A program made the position numbers and the translations under genes. Below are positions 21,101 through 33,400 of a stretch of DNA of 64,000 nt, one piece after another (within the stretch, counting starts at the first letter, position 1; the number at the start of each line of letters is the position of its first letter). This DNA comes from Trissonchulus latispiculum (taxonomy: Eukaryota > Nematoda > Enoplea > Enoplida > Ironidae). The stretch covers positions 1 to 64,000 of the forward strand of contig JASAND010030496.1 of the NCBI GenBank assembly GCA_030248195.1, written 5' to 3'. The notes beneath the pieces were generated by a model. The model worked only from the letters and a program-made list of their open reading frames with translations. It was not told the origin of the DNA and did no database searches.

Positions 21101-21305
21101 CTGCCTACCTACCAACTAATGTTATCCGTAACATTTCGTTTACTGTATGCAACATTTTACAGTGGTATGGAATACTACAGTGTTATGCAATGGTTTGCTG
21201 GGCATTACTAATACCATATAATAATAATAATAATAATAATAATAGTCAATGATATTATGCATTGTTTACTGTACATTAGTAATGCCATGTAATAGTCAAT
21301 AATTG
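21101..21305. other. Gap between convergent genes with (AAT)n
   Basis: Holds a TAA/AAT microsatellite at about 21217-21244 and loosely repeated TTATGCAATG-type words. The TBP-like and 128-aa block and the CARD gene converge here; terminators cannot be identified. Confidence 0.5.
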
Positions 21306-21983
21306 TTAGCGTTCTTCACAGTCCTGGTGATTCCATGGGGATACGAACCATTCCGGCACATTCCATTGTTTCACCATAGAATTTCCAATCCACTCGATGA
21401 ATACGACGTCACGGTTGTCGCATCCCAAGGGTCCAAGGGTCACCGCTTGGTCCAGTCTCGCTGCTTGTACCGTAGGGAAGGTGTCCTGGCTTTCTCTTAA
21501 CAAATATTTGCTCTTTGTGTAAATCTTCCACGTGACTCCCTTCTGATTCGTTCCTCCTTCAAATAGTTTGGCCAGGTTGTACTGCTTCGATTGAACCAAG
21601 GCCTCGTGGAGTAGGGGCACGATATCTTTGCTCCGCTTCAGTCGCAGTAGGAGATCAAACACTCCATCATATCTTGTTTCGGACTTCATTATATCTCGAT
21701 AATCCGGGGTTATGCGCCGATGTTCAACCATGTAGTCTGCCACTGGAACGGGATCCATTTCATCACAAAGAATAACCAAATTATCAATGATCTTTTCCAC
21801 AGATGGTGAACCTGAAAAGCAACAAATAATGCTAATCTAAACACTATGAAATGTTCAAACTGTAAAATGTAATGTTTAAACTAGTAATATATAAGAATTC
21901 AAAAATTTGAACGACTAAAAAATGCAATCATTAAAAATGCAATCGGATAAAAATGCTACAATTAAAATCTTACCGGAATTCAT
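21306..21983 (-). CDS. CARD-domain protein, start exon inside the right TIR
   Basis: Exon 1 is 21983-21974 (ATG, 10 bp, donor TCCG|GTAAGA). The intron is 162 bp and exon 2 is 21811-21306 (acceptor TTTTCAG). Phase matches and gives 171 residues. Without splicing the frame has only a GTG near 21800. Residues about 8-90 form a caspase-recruitment-type domain: NLVILCDEMD, YMVEHRRITPDYRDIM, KSETRYDGVFDLLLRL, then a LLHEALVQS helix and a YNLAKLF ending, matching CARD spacing. The remaining 80 residues, rich in Trp and Asp, are unassigned. CARDs mediate homotypic contacts in apoptosis and innate signalling, so interference with host death or defence pathways is inferred. The gene converges on the TBP-like block. 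Confidence 0.75.
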
Positions 21984-23672
21984 TGTTGCTGATGATGTTG
22001 GTGATTCAAGAAAGTCAGTAAGGTTAATAAACCTGCCAAACTTGCAATATATGTCTAAACTTTGCAGCATTCTTGTGCTAGGTTTCATAAAATACCTTGC
22101 ATACCCTTGCTCATTTAGTTCAGGTCATAGTTAGGAGTTAATTATTGAACAAAAGTTGCATACTCTTTTTCTTTTAAGCTTTAGCCTATTCCCAATTTCA
22201 CGTAATTGTTGTCATATTCATTACACAAATTTTCCGAGTCACATTTAATTATTATTAACTAATTAGTTAACCTATAATTATCAACAGGTGACCGAAGTTA
22301 GTTCATTATTACTTTATTACACAGGCACCATAATTAACCCAATATGTGTCAACAAGCTTACGTAATTGGAGACATAAAATTTTCATTTTCAGCCAATTTT
22401 CATAGTTGACCTTAATAAATTATTGCTAACTAATCAACCAACCAATAATTACCAACAGGTGACCGAAGTTAGTTCAACACATGCTCTTTACGTTGACATA
22501 AAACTTATCACATAAAGTGTTGCCAATATTACGTAATTAGAGACATAAAATTTTCATTTTCAACCAATACCCTTGTTTACGTCTTTAATTTCAATGAGAC
22601 AGGTGCAATCAAACTAGATTAGGCGAATTGGTAAGCTTTGGGAGACAGGTTTGAGTCCTCAGTATGTTATTCATATGAGCCTGCTAGAAGGCAAGCAAGA
22701 GAAAAAATTTTAAAGCAAGCAGGCTGCTAATAGGGAGAGAAAGATGTTTTGACAGGTTTGAGTCCTCAGTGTGTTATTCATATGAGCCTGCTAGAAGGCT
22801 ACTAGCAGTGAGCATAATTTTAAACAAGCAGGCAGCTAATAGGGAGAAAGACTTTTGACAGGTTTGAGTCCTCAGTATGTTATTCATATGAGCCTGCTAG
22901 AAGGCTACTAGCAGTGAGCATAATTTTAAACAAGCAGGCAGCTAATAGGGAGAGAAAGACTTTTGACAGGTTTGAGTCCTCAGTATGTTATTCCTTTGAG
23001 CCTGCAGAAAGGCAGCTAATAGGGAGAGAAAGACTTTTGACAGCTTCGAGTCCTCAGTGTGTTATTCCTATGAGCCTGCAGAAAGGCAGCTAATAGGAGA
23101 CTCATGTCATCTGAAGTACCTAACTACAAATTTTGGATTCCTTAAGTGTTTATTTTCTTCCTTCCATTTCAAGGTTAGTATAAAGGTCCAGATGTCATAC
23201 AGAAGAATAAAGGCAAGGAAAATTTAGTTATTTAAGGAGAATGGAAAAAATTTATAGAAATATAGTTGGCCTTTACAACTCTGAAGCAAATAGGAAGCAG
23301 AACCATCATTGGCAAACAGTCAGGTAAATAAAAGTTTGAAAAAAGTTTCAAAATGTTACTTCATATTTACTTAATTAGACCATTAATTAATGAACACTAA
23401 TTAGGCAGGTAACCTAACTAGTTGAATACTTAGGCAGGTAAATTAACTAGGCAAATACGTAGGCAATACGTAGGTAAAGCAAATAACACTATTACAAATT
23501 TTAATACACTGTTACAAACAAGCTTAAATCCAAGCTAAGAAAATTGGCCAACAATGACCTTGAAAGACATCTGCCCCGATGATTACTGACCTTACCTGTA
23601 TGATTAATTAGCTCCCATTTGACTCCAGCACACCTGTACAAACAGCTCCCATTTGAACTCTCCTATACTACT
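21850..23672. repeat. Right terminal inverted repeat of the Polinton-like element
   Basis: Inverse counterpart of 14394-16100, ending in CCTATACTACT. It carries the start exon and donor of the CARD gene near its inner edge, the subterminal array, and an extra internal partial duplication (two copies of GGTGACCGAAGTTAGTTCA at about 22287 and 22459), which makes it longer than the left arm. Confidence 0.9.
22640..23100. repeat. Subterminal tandem array in the right TIR
   Basis: About five copies of GACAGGTTTGAGTCCTCAGT...TTATTCATATGAGCCTGC...AGGCAGCTAATAGGGAGA, inverted relative to the left array. Units at about 22756 and 22860 share an extra GCATAATTTTAAACAAGCAG segment. Confidence 0.87.
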
Positions 23673-23899
23673 TCTGGTTTATTGGTTTAGTGTAGGAACT
23701 AGACAATTTCCTGTGACATGGTGACCTCTTTCCTTCGACAGAAATTCTTTCAGCCTTCAACTGTATAGGATTTCCTTCAGTGACATCATAAAGAGAAGTC
23801 TCTTTTATTGCAAACATTCCAGAATTTCCTTATCTTATTCCGTATTGCTGTCTTCTCCTTGCCATAAATAATCTAGTGGCAAGTGTGATTGGCAGTGCT

Positions 23900-25160
23900 T
23901 GGCTGCCTCCATGGCCAGGTTGTCACCCCCTCATTTCCAGCAACCTGCAGTCCAGCATCCACTGGACATTAATTTTGCTCCTTTTACCCAGATAACCAGA
24001 CGCTCGAAGATATCTTGGATGTTTTTGCTGTTTGCTATACTGGCTCCATTTTGTAGCTAATCCATCAAAAATTGAGAGTCTGTGCAAAATAGGACCGATT
24101 TCACTGTTAGCCTTGTTTATGTGTTCTAGTGTCCTTTCCAGGGAGACCGACCCGGCTCTGTCCTGTAACAATGTGGACCGCAGCCTTTTTTCCGCTAGCC
24201 ACGTCTCTCACCCAAAGTGCAAGAATCCATTTCCTCAAGAGTGCGACTTCCTTCCATTGCCCATGAGCTGACCGACTTCAGACGCGGTCTCATCATAACA
24301 TCTAGACACCGAAGGCACTAATCTCTTCATCTGATTTTCTTAACCCCTCTTTTTCTCATCTGCTGCTGTTCCTGTTGCCTAAATCTAATTGATACTAAAT
24401 TAGTCTTCACTGCTAGTCTCCTTTGCAAGTAGTGATGTACAGTGCGGATCTAGTCATTCCTGTAATTGCTCAAGCAGCTAGGTTTTGAACTATGCCAGTA
24501 TCTGGATATTGGAATTTATGGCAGCCACGTTGCTTGATGCAACCGACTAGCGGTCGGATGCACGTAGATCAGCTTGGCTGTCTCAGCGTCTGCAGCTTAT
24601 GTATTTATGACTTTTGCCGATCCGGAGTGATTCTCAGAAAAGTTAAATTTGGGGTTGGGGATAAGTTTAATTAGATCTTTCCCTTCGGATGACAGCCGCT
24701 CTGTAATTTCAAGGGTCTCCTCGCTAAAGAAGGTACATTCTATCTTTTCAACAGAGCTCTGGAGTTTCCATTATTTGGCCCATCTGTCGATCCGTTGCAA
24801 TGCCTCTACTGCTTTTCTTCTAGCAGACTCTAGGTGTTTGCCGTATGTCCATACTGCTAATGTCGTCAGCAAACATGCGGTCCTTCGCGATGGTCCATTT
24901 GAATTTGCTGCTTTCCATTCCGATAAGCTTACGCTAATTTACCGACCTTGTCAAACTAGCTATTCACAGCCACCGCTTTGTGCGGGGACTCCCTTGGAAT
25001 CAAGCTTTGTCAGCAGTCCTTCCTTCGAAACGGTGATGTGATGGACTACCGAAATCAACTAGAATTGTAACTGCCCTTTCATTTTTTGGAGGCTGCGTTC
25101 AAGGAAATTGTTTATCCACAGCAAGTGATCTCCGCGAATCTGTACTTTCTGAATCGCTGT
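23900..25160 (-). pseudogene. Degenerate LINE reverse transcriptase fragment
   Basis: Read leftward with many stops and frameshifts: GDHLLWINNFLERS near 25130, a remnant of the SGVPQG region near 25000, an FADD-like palm remnant near 24880, RRKAVEALQRIDRWAK near 24800, and thumb-like LEHINKANSEIGPILHRL near 24130. Order and orientation fit one decayed RT domain. The clade is probably one with RNase H, judging by the neighbouring fragment. Confidence 0.7.
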
Positions 25161-25379
25161 AGTTGTTGATTTGGTGGTCGTTGTGAACAGATATGTGCAG
25201 GAGGAAGCGTTTGGGAGGGGGTGAAGGGTCGGCCGGAAAACCAGGCTTTGCCGGTTTTTTGTCCAAAAAAACTGAAAATATCTGGATTCTGTGGGGGTGA
25301 GCCTCTCTGAGCTCCAGGTCCGGGGAGGGTAAAACCCCCAAAACCCTCCAAGCACCTTGTGGTTATGAATATCCATAAG

Positions 25380-26200
25380 CAGCGACCTGATTAAGAAATC
25401 ACACCACTTTCCCGTAGGAAGTCCAACACCTCGCCTGGAGCAACCCGGAGGACAGAGAGGTTCGATAATGGTCCCAGGATATTATATTTGAATCTAGTAT
25501 ACCTGGGTTACCGTAGGAGGAGATGCCCCAGGTCGTCCTCCACTGATTGGAAGGTTGGGTGGTTAGATTGATTATGTGTATGTTTCGCAAGGAGGACGGA
25601 TTGATCGGTCCTGAATTGGGACAGAAGCGGTCGCTTTTTCTTTGCGATGCCAGATTTAACTTCTGGCGGTCCCTTAGATTTGGAGCGTGGTGCCGTTGAA
25701 AATGCTGTCAGCCAGGACGATTTATGGACCCGTTTGATGGCAGCCATACTCAATAGGGACGTCATTTTGTGCCAGTGAGCAACCCTACTTGGCTCTGCTT
25801 CTTCACTTTCTCGAAGGCAACCATGATCCACTATATGTATAAGTTGGCACACATGCCGATCTCTGTGAGATTGGATCTGACACTGTCGAATAGAGGGATG
25901 AATGTAGCTCTGCCTCCAGCCTTCAGAAGCTTTGTTAACGACTTGGAGTCAGTGTAGATTGCAATATGGTGCTTCCAGAAGTGTGCCCCTCTGTTGGATA
26001 TCTAGTTCAGTGCCTTGGTTAGTGCCAGCATCTCTGCTCTAAAGCTAAAACAGAATTTTCCTGCCGGAAAGCTCAGTTGGACAGAATCTTGGAAATTGTC
26101 AAATTCCAACAAAACACCCTCGTCAGTTGTTACACTTTTGGGAGGAGGATCGGCCTGGAGAGTTGCTTTCTACATCAGCTTTCCTCACCGCTGCGTCATT
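25380..26200 (-). pseudogene. Degenerate LINE 3' end: RNase H and terminal zinc-knuckle region
   Basis: Leftward reading shows SFRAEMLALTKAL and HHIAIYTDSKSLTKLLKAGG, the RNase H core with its acidic residues. These are followed by a RESEEAEPSRVAHW remnant of the RNase H end and a DDLGHLLLR...PRY remnant of the terminal H-x-L-x-x-C domain, closing near 25390. It lies upstream (in element sense) of the RT fragment at 23.9-25.2 kb, so the two come from different copies or a rearrangement. Several stops make it non-functional. Confidence 0.75.
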
Positions 26201-27431
26201 CGATCGCACACTTTCAGCGTGGTATATGGTAGCGCAATATATGGTTACCGGAGTGAATCGATTTTGAGAATGGAGGTGTGACACATCGCTGAGCGGCAAA
26301 CACGTTCTCTCTTGTCTCTCACCCACACATGCACACACATTATTCGCATAAACTATAGCTGTAAAGTTTTGGCCCCGAGGACTGGATAATGGGCGACCAA
26401 AAACCTTTACGGGGTGCTGTGCGCTGAAGGCTGGATACGCAACCTGGACTTGGAGATAGTTCCAAGCCTGCCTCGACAAGCCTCGCCAATTAGAACCCAA
26501 TAACCCTGAAACTTAAGCTCATCCCCACTAAATTACCCCTAAATCAAGACAATATGTTCCCTACCTACCGAACTAAACAATCTAAAACTTAGCTACAAAA
26601 CGCTAGGCCAAGCGGCCGTGATACAATATTTAATGTAAAAGCTGGAGGGGGGACTTACAGATTGAAAGGCAGTTCCAGAATAGTGACCATAAATTGTAGA
26701 GCAAATATAATATATAGCAGCAAAGAAATACAAGAAATGACTTTTGCCCCGAATAAATATACAATTGAGAACTCTCGTCCCACCTATCACCAGATGAGAG
26801 GCTTTTTACTCTCCAACTCCGGATTTCAAAGCACTAGAGAGCCCCAATGAGTTGCAAGTAACGTATAATAAAGCATAAATTTGGACCAGAGCAAGTAGAG
26901 AAAAACCGACCTAACACGTCAAGCGCAAAACTTAAGACTGACTGGGCTTTTTGAAAGTAATGAGAGAACATACAATCACGCGATCACACGTGACTTGCCC
27001 AAATCAAATTTTGAGAAACTTCTGAGAGAGAATTTTAGGCGTTACCAAGGAAATGCATGATCTATCTTTGCAAAAGCACAGACAATTATAATGTTTCAAA
27101 TACAATTTATGAACTATCGGGGCAATTTCAATAAAAACGAGATGCATAAGTTCGGACTAATTTTGGATGAAGAATCTTTTTAAATAATAATAAAATATGA
27201 CAGTAGGGCATCACCGCCCTACTGTGCATAGCCATTGGCAGCTATTGCCAACAGCATATAATTATAGTTGAAATATATGTAACCTTTAAACCTTTGCTTT
27301 CCATAACTCTGCTGCTTTCAGTAGTAGGAGTAACGGCTGGCTAAATTTGCTTATGCCCACGGTCTGGCTTTGAATAATTGCAAATGCCATTACACGAAAC
27401 TGCTTACTGTTTTGTTGTTTACTGGTTTCAG
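26201..27431. other. Intergenic DNA upstream of the astacin exons
   Basis: No coding exon could be supported. The astacin signal peptide and propeptide exon may lie in this stretch or further left. Confidence 0.4.
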
Positions 27432-30400
27432 GGTAACCGTTGTTATGTCCTGGGGTGGACTTTGGCAGAATAATGAGGTTCCCTATAAAATTAATGTGTC
27501 AATGGATAACTCTCAAAGAGCAATGTTGGCATATTCCATGCGTGTATTTGAGAACCTAACTTGTGTAAAAGTAATTTTGCCGTTATGTTATGTTAGCTAT
27601 GTTTGCATTTCGAGTTTTTACATTGTGTTTAAACTTTCTATGTCATGACGTAGTCGTTTACTCAACACTAGGTTTTTATGTAATCGCAAAAGCAACCTTG
27701 TATGTAGTTTGTCTAGGAAGGAAGGGTAGCATAACTTCGCGATGCTGATGGGTAATAGTGATATCACATCATTTGGTTTGTAAGCTTATTAAATGCAATC
27801 GATAAAATGTACCCCTTTTGGCTTTTTAAGCTGGAAATGTCTCCAAAAATTAAAAATATTTAGAAGAAAAATGAAGCTAAGCCCGTTCATGCAAAAACCG
27901 TTGTCCTATCTTGTTTTAAAACACCATGAGAATTGATTTTTGCACTTGCAATGTATTAGCTTTTCCATTATTTTAATATTTTCATGGCTTTCTTTCATTT
28001 CTTGAATCTTATTTTTCAAGCTTAGTTAAGCTTGCAAGTTAAGAGAGAAATATTTATTTAGTTTGTTCCACATGATAACCAAGAAGATTGGATTTACATT
28101 ACAAGTGATGGCGAAACATGCTCGTCTGACATCGGCCGCATCGGAGGAATGCAAACTGTCAGTTTAAGTGATAAGTGCTTTAAGAAAGGTAAGCAAACAC
28201 ATACAAGATGAGATTAACATGGTAAAACGATACGAAGCAAAGTTGCTCAGAATTAGCACTAGAAGTAGTATATTCTCAGATCTGAAAAGGCGTCCTAATC
28301 AAGATAGATTCCATTTTAAATTTTCCGGTTTAGTCATCGTATGTAGCTTTCCGTATCGGATTATTGACAATGTGTGGGATTTATTCCAACTTATTTCTGA
28401 ATAAGTAAAGATTACTAATTCTTATAACTAGAGCTGAGATCGTTTAATCTAAAACAGTTTAATCCGAGACGAACACAACCAAACGAAGCATTTGCGCTTA
28501 AACGTTTTAGTTTTACTGTTTTACTGTATTACGTTTTACGTATTACTGTACTTATGGTTTTCAACCAGACCATTTGGACGTTGACAGGTAACTTAAATTT
28601 TCAAGTATGTGTGATCAGGCTAGAACTAACATTAGACCTTTTGCTTTGACAGCCCTATAGCAGACATTTTAGTGCATTACGCATTACAATATAACAGGTT
28701 TCGATGAAGTTCAACTTTGCTTAGCTTTATCAACTTTGTCCTTTAATTAATAAAGCCGACTCTGACTAGGCGTATATTTCATTCTTTACATCATTTTCAA
28801 TTACCCATTTTTTCAAATGTTGCTACAATTATTTTATATTATCTTTGTTATTGTATTGTACCCTTTTGCTACATAATTTCAGGTTATCCAGGAATAATTC
28901 TGCATGAATTTATGCATGTACTCGGATTTTTACACGAACATAGTCGAATAAACAGAGATAAGCACGTTCACATACATTGGAAAAATATTGCAACCGGTGC
29001 TACTGAAAATTTTTACAAATACAAGCATCCAGTTGTGGACGAAATCGATTTGCCGTATGATCATGGGTCCGTGCTACATTATGGAAAACATTATTTTTCA
29101 AAGTAAATAAGAAATACATATAGCAGGTGTTGGAATAATTTTTAACATATCTCAGCTTCCATTTACCAGCTGCTGTCTACAATGCATTAAGACCGAAAAG
29201 TCCAATCCGACGCCTCCAAAAATCCCTGAAACATTACTAAATTTTAGGGGTATACCTCAAAATTATAGCGAAAACTGCGAGTATTAGAGATTACCAGGAA
29301 TGTACGACTTAATGGAATTTTTGAAACAATCGCTAACACGGGAAATTTGCTGAGAGGGTTACCTGTTTATAGCAGCAGCTCCCTGTTCCCGCCACATTAT
29401 CATTTTTTATTTTATTTCAGAATTTCAGGTTTTTATCCCGCCTAAAGGCGAGATAGCTATTTTCAATTTGTAGCTCAAATCGCACTGCGTATCTCCAACG
29501 TAAAATTTTCACGCTATCCTCATCACTGCACTCACTAGCTTCTCAGGTATTTATGCGGCGGGGTTCTGTTAATAACTTCTCATGACTGAGCAAAAATTTG
29601 CCAGAAACTAATTTTTGTTCTGCCTGGAGGCAGAACTATTGCCACGGTAAAAGCTATGTTTAGCACTACTTGTGCCCTTCTATAGCCCTATTCGCCCTAT
29701 GTTCAGCATTGGCTTATTATGTTGCCACTGCTCGTTTTTTAACCGTAGGGGGCCTAATGCTTGCAAGTTCAGCTATTTTGAGTTCTTTTAATTTTAAGTT
29801 TGTGTTTGCGCGGTGTGTCATGACTTCGTATGTGCTGTAATTTTTAATCCGGTCCCCCAAAGTCAGATTTTCAATTGGACTTATATTTGCAGCCCCTCTC
29901 GTGCAACATTTTGATCCATAGAATAGCTGTCAAAGATGCTATATTTATGCAAATTAGGTTACCAAAATCAGGGAACAATTCTTGGTTAGCAGCGTGGCAG
30001 GTTAGTTACTTACTTCTTTTGATACTTACTTCTTTTGATCAGTCACCGAGAAACCAGTGATTTCAAATGGCGGAAGGCAGCAGCCCGGAATCGTCGAGGA
30101 TCTACTTGTGTTGCTACGTGCAATGGCATTAGGTTCCACGTTCTTGTCGTAGCAGGAATGAAACTATCGGCGTGGTGTCTGGTGCGAGATCGTGGTACTA
30201 CTCTCGACATGGGGTTAGCATTTCTTCTTGTCCGTCGCTCTTCGGGCTGCGCCGGAGGAGGCAACCTTTTCAGCGAAGGTATATCAGTACGCTGTGTAAG
30301 GGCATGATATACTGAGAGTGCTCCAGTTTGGTTACGCAGCTTGATAGCATCCAGGTCAGACCCACAAATTCGAGAGGCTTTTCTGTTGATTGACTCAAGG

Positions 30401-33400
30401 GCACTCATGGCGTACTGTGGGGCATTCGTGCATAGTGGTAAACAGTACTCCATTACTGGGCGGACTGCTTCCTTATACAGATGGCATAGAGCTTTCTTTG
30501 ACAATATGTCACGGTGACGCCTCAGCATTCCCAAAAGACGCCCAGCAGAACCAGCTTTAGTCATAATATGAGCAGCCCAAAACAGAGAATCTGTGTAGGT
30601 AAGCCCAAGCAATTTAACCGAGGTTTCATTAGCAATATGCACGCCATCCCATGAGACTGGAGTCACTGCATGACGGTCGGGTTTCCGAGAGACCAGTAAT
30701 CCCTGGGATTTCGACCGATTGAACTTCATTCTCCAGTCCCTGGCCCAGTTTGAACATTCAATTAGATCGGCCTCCAAAAATGCAGCAATATCACCGCGAT
30801 CGTCTCTGGATGGAATCGGGGCAAACAGTGTTAGGTCATCAGCATAAGCCACAGACTGACATCCGAATCTCCTGAACAGATCGTTAATATAAAACAGAAA
30901 CAAAGTAGGACCTAAAATGGACCCTTGTGGGACCCCGGAGGTTACCACTTTAGGAGAAGATGCAGCTAAACCAATGCTAACGACTTGCTTCCTGTTGGAT
31001 AGATAGTCTTTCATCCAAGCAAGGAGTTTTCCAGAAATACCGTATTTGCCGAGTTTGTAGATGAGACCACGGTGCCACACAGCATCGAATGCACCTGCTA
31101 TATCAAGGGCTAGGATTTGAACTTTATGGTTGTTATCAAGCTCATTTGAGCAGATCTGGCTTAATAAGAGGTTGCAGTGCATAGTCGATCACCCTTTGCG
31201 GAATCCATATTGTTCATCGGCTAAAAGGCCATTACGTTTAAGATGTCGTATCAGATGGTAGTTCACATAGGATTCCATAATTTTTCCAATGATAGAGAGG
31301 AGGGAGATAGGGCGGTAATTTGACGGGTTAGACCGGTCCCCTTTCTTGTGGACGGGGATTACAGAACTAATTTTCCAATCCGTAGGCACAATCCCAGTAC
31401 ACAACGATCGGTTAAACAAAACAGCCAGTGGATAAGCCAGAACATCTGCTCATTCTCTTCACACTACAGCAGGGATGCCATCTGGCCCGGTACTTTTAGC
31501 AGTATCTAAACGTTGCAGAAGTTTTTGGACAATCCTAGGTCTGAAGTGGAGATGGGACAGTCTCGCTGCAGAAAATTGTTGGAGAAATAGAGGGGCCCCA
31601 GATCCGTCGTCGTTTACGCATGTGGAAACGAATGTGTCATTGAGAGCATCGGCTTTCAGAGCATCATCCACTAGGCTGTTGTTGTCCACCGATAAGGGAG
31701 GAATGCCCATCTGACGCTTTCGCTGCGTTATTTGATTAACCGAACGCCACCATTTTCGCCCAGACTGGTTGTCTACCTCCAGAGCAACAGCGGATGCATA
31801 CTCCCTTCTTTGTCGTCTAAGACGGTGATTGTACAAATTTCTTCTGCGCACATAGATAGATCTGTCATGGTCAGTCAGAGACTGTCTCCGTTTATTGTAT
31901 GACCTAATTTTATCGCGCAGAAGAAGTCTTAATTCCCGATTGAAATATGGGTGACTGCGTTTAGGACTAATCCGCTTTCTAGGAATATATAGGTCCATAC
32001 CTTCAAGCACATGAGATTTGATGGTAGCCCAGATGTCATTCGGGTTTCTCCTGCCTGCAAGACTTAGCCTGCTGATGTGGAATCGCAGGCCGTCCCAGTC
32101 AGCACGCCCATAGCATAGGATGTTGCGAGCCTCAGTTGTTAGAGGAGGGTGTTGAGAAGCTATGGAGGCCACAATCAGAGCATGATCAGATGATCCAATC
32201 GGAGCAAGGCAGCGTTCAAACTTCACTGTAGGTGTACCTTTGTCATCGACGTCAGTAAGCACTAGGTCTAAGATTGCAGGAGTGTCGCCCAAACGAGTTG
32301 GTTCTGTTATCATCTGAACTAAACCATTAGATACTGCAAACGCTTCAGCGTCAAGGCCGCTTTGGTTAGTTGGGCCAGAAAAGTGCAGCCAGCCTTGATG
32401 ATGGGTGTTAAAATCTCCAAGAACGGCAACTCGACTTGTGGAATCCGACGACAGAATAACATCTAGATCTTGGCTAAGGGCTGCAAACATGCCGCTGTCC
32501 CGACTTGGCGGACGGTAGCAGACAGCCAGGAAAACACAAAAGCCATTTGAATGCAGTTTGAACCAAGTGTATTCAAACTTTGTCGAATTAAGGTACGTAC
32601 TACAGGGAATAGAGTCACGGATGTAAAGGGCAATACCACCACCGTGCCCGCGCCGATCACGTCGTAGCAAGTGGTAGCCATTCAACAGACACGTTTTCTC
32701 ATCCATTGTGGTTGACGACATAAAAGTTTCAGTGAGAGCAATGATGTCCGGACTGGTGGCTGCTTGGTGTATGCGCATTTTAAGGGCCTCGAAGTTAGAT
32801 ACTAGGCCTCTGATATTGGACAACCACAGCAGAAGTTTGGTGAGATAGTTGTTACTTTTTAGTGCTCTCTCTCAACTGGCTTTAGACTTTTAATTTTCAA
32901 ACAACAGAACAGCATTCAAAAAATGGGTGAAGTTTCATTCGGTTTTTGAAAAAATGTGAGGCATAAAATCAAATTTTTACAACATAGATACGAATTCACG
33001 CTAATGTATCCAGGGTTTTGAATATGGGGAGATAATAAATCCAACATCGGGTTCAGGATCAACAGCAGGATTCATTTTGGGAGTGTCTGATAGCATCCGG
33101 AGCGGACCATGCCTATGAGTAGTGCATGCTATGGGAACGGGTTATAAAATCAGGGTCCACTTTCGAATTGGCTTTTAAATTTCCTGTTTTAGATACAAAC
33201 CTGAAGTCAGGATCAGCCCATAATAAACTCGAACCTAAGATTAAGAGGCTATCCTTATTTTGAAGCCGATCCAGGTTATAATTATTCGAGAAAGGGACCT
33301 AGGTAAAAATGGGTACTTTGTGCAAAAATCTGCAATAGTCAGGGTAAGATTAGCTAAAATATTTTTGCCTTCAGAAAGGGAGGGGGGGGGGTTCGGGTTC

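Larger units (their letters stand above)
14394..23672. mobile_element. Polinton/adintovirus-like element, 9.3 kb, reduced
   Basis: The ends carry long inverted repeats: 14394 to about 16100 matches the complement of about 21850 to 23672, starting from AGTAGTATAGG. It encodes an integrase with chromodomain, a packaging-type ATPase and several small ORFs typical of this virus-like transposon group. Polintons are usually 15-20 kb; here I find no DNA polymerase B, major or minor capsid protein or cysteine protease, so it is probably a deleted or satellite form. No convincing 6-bp target duplication was seen, and the TIR arms have diverged by small indels, which suggests an old insertion. It also carries a TBP homologue and a CARD protein. 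Confidence 0.92.

Noticed and set aside
13874..27570. Joining the signal-peptide exon at 13874 to the astacin exon at 27432
   Set aside because: The exon ends in phase 1 but the astacin exon needs two bases from its predecessor, so a direct splice would shift frame.
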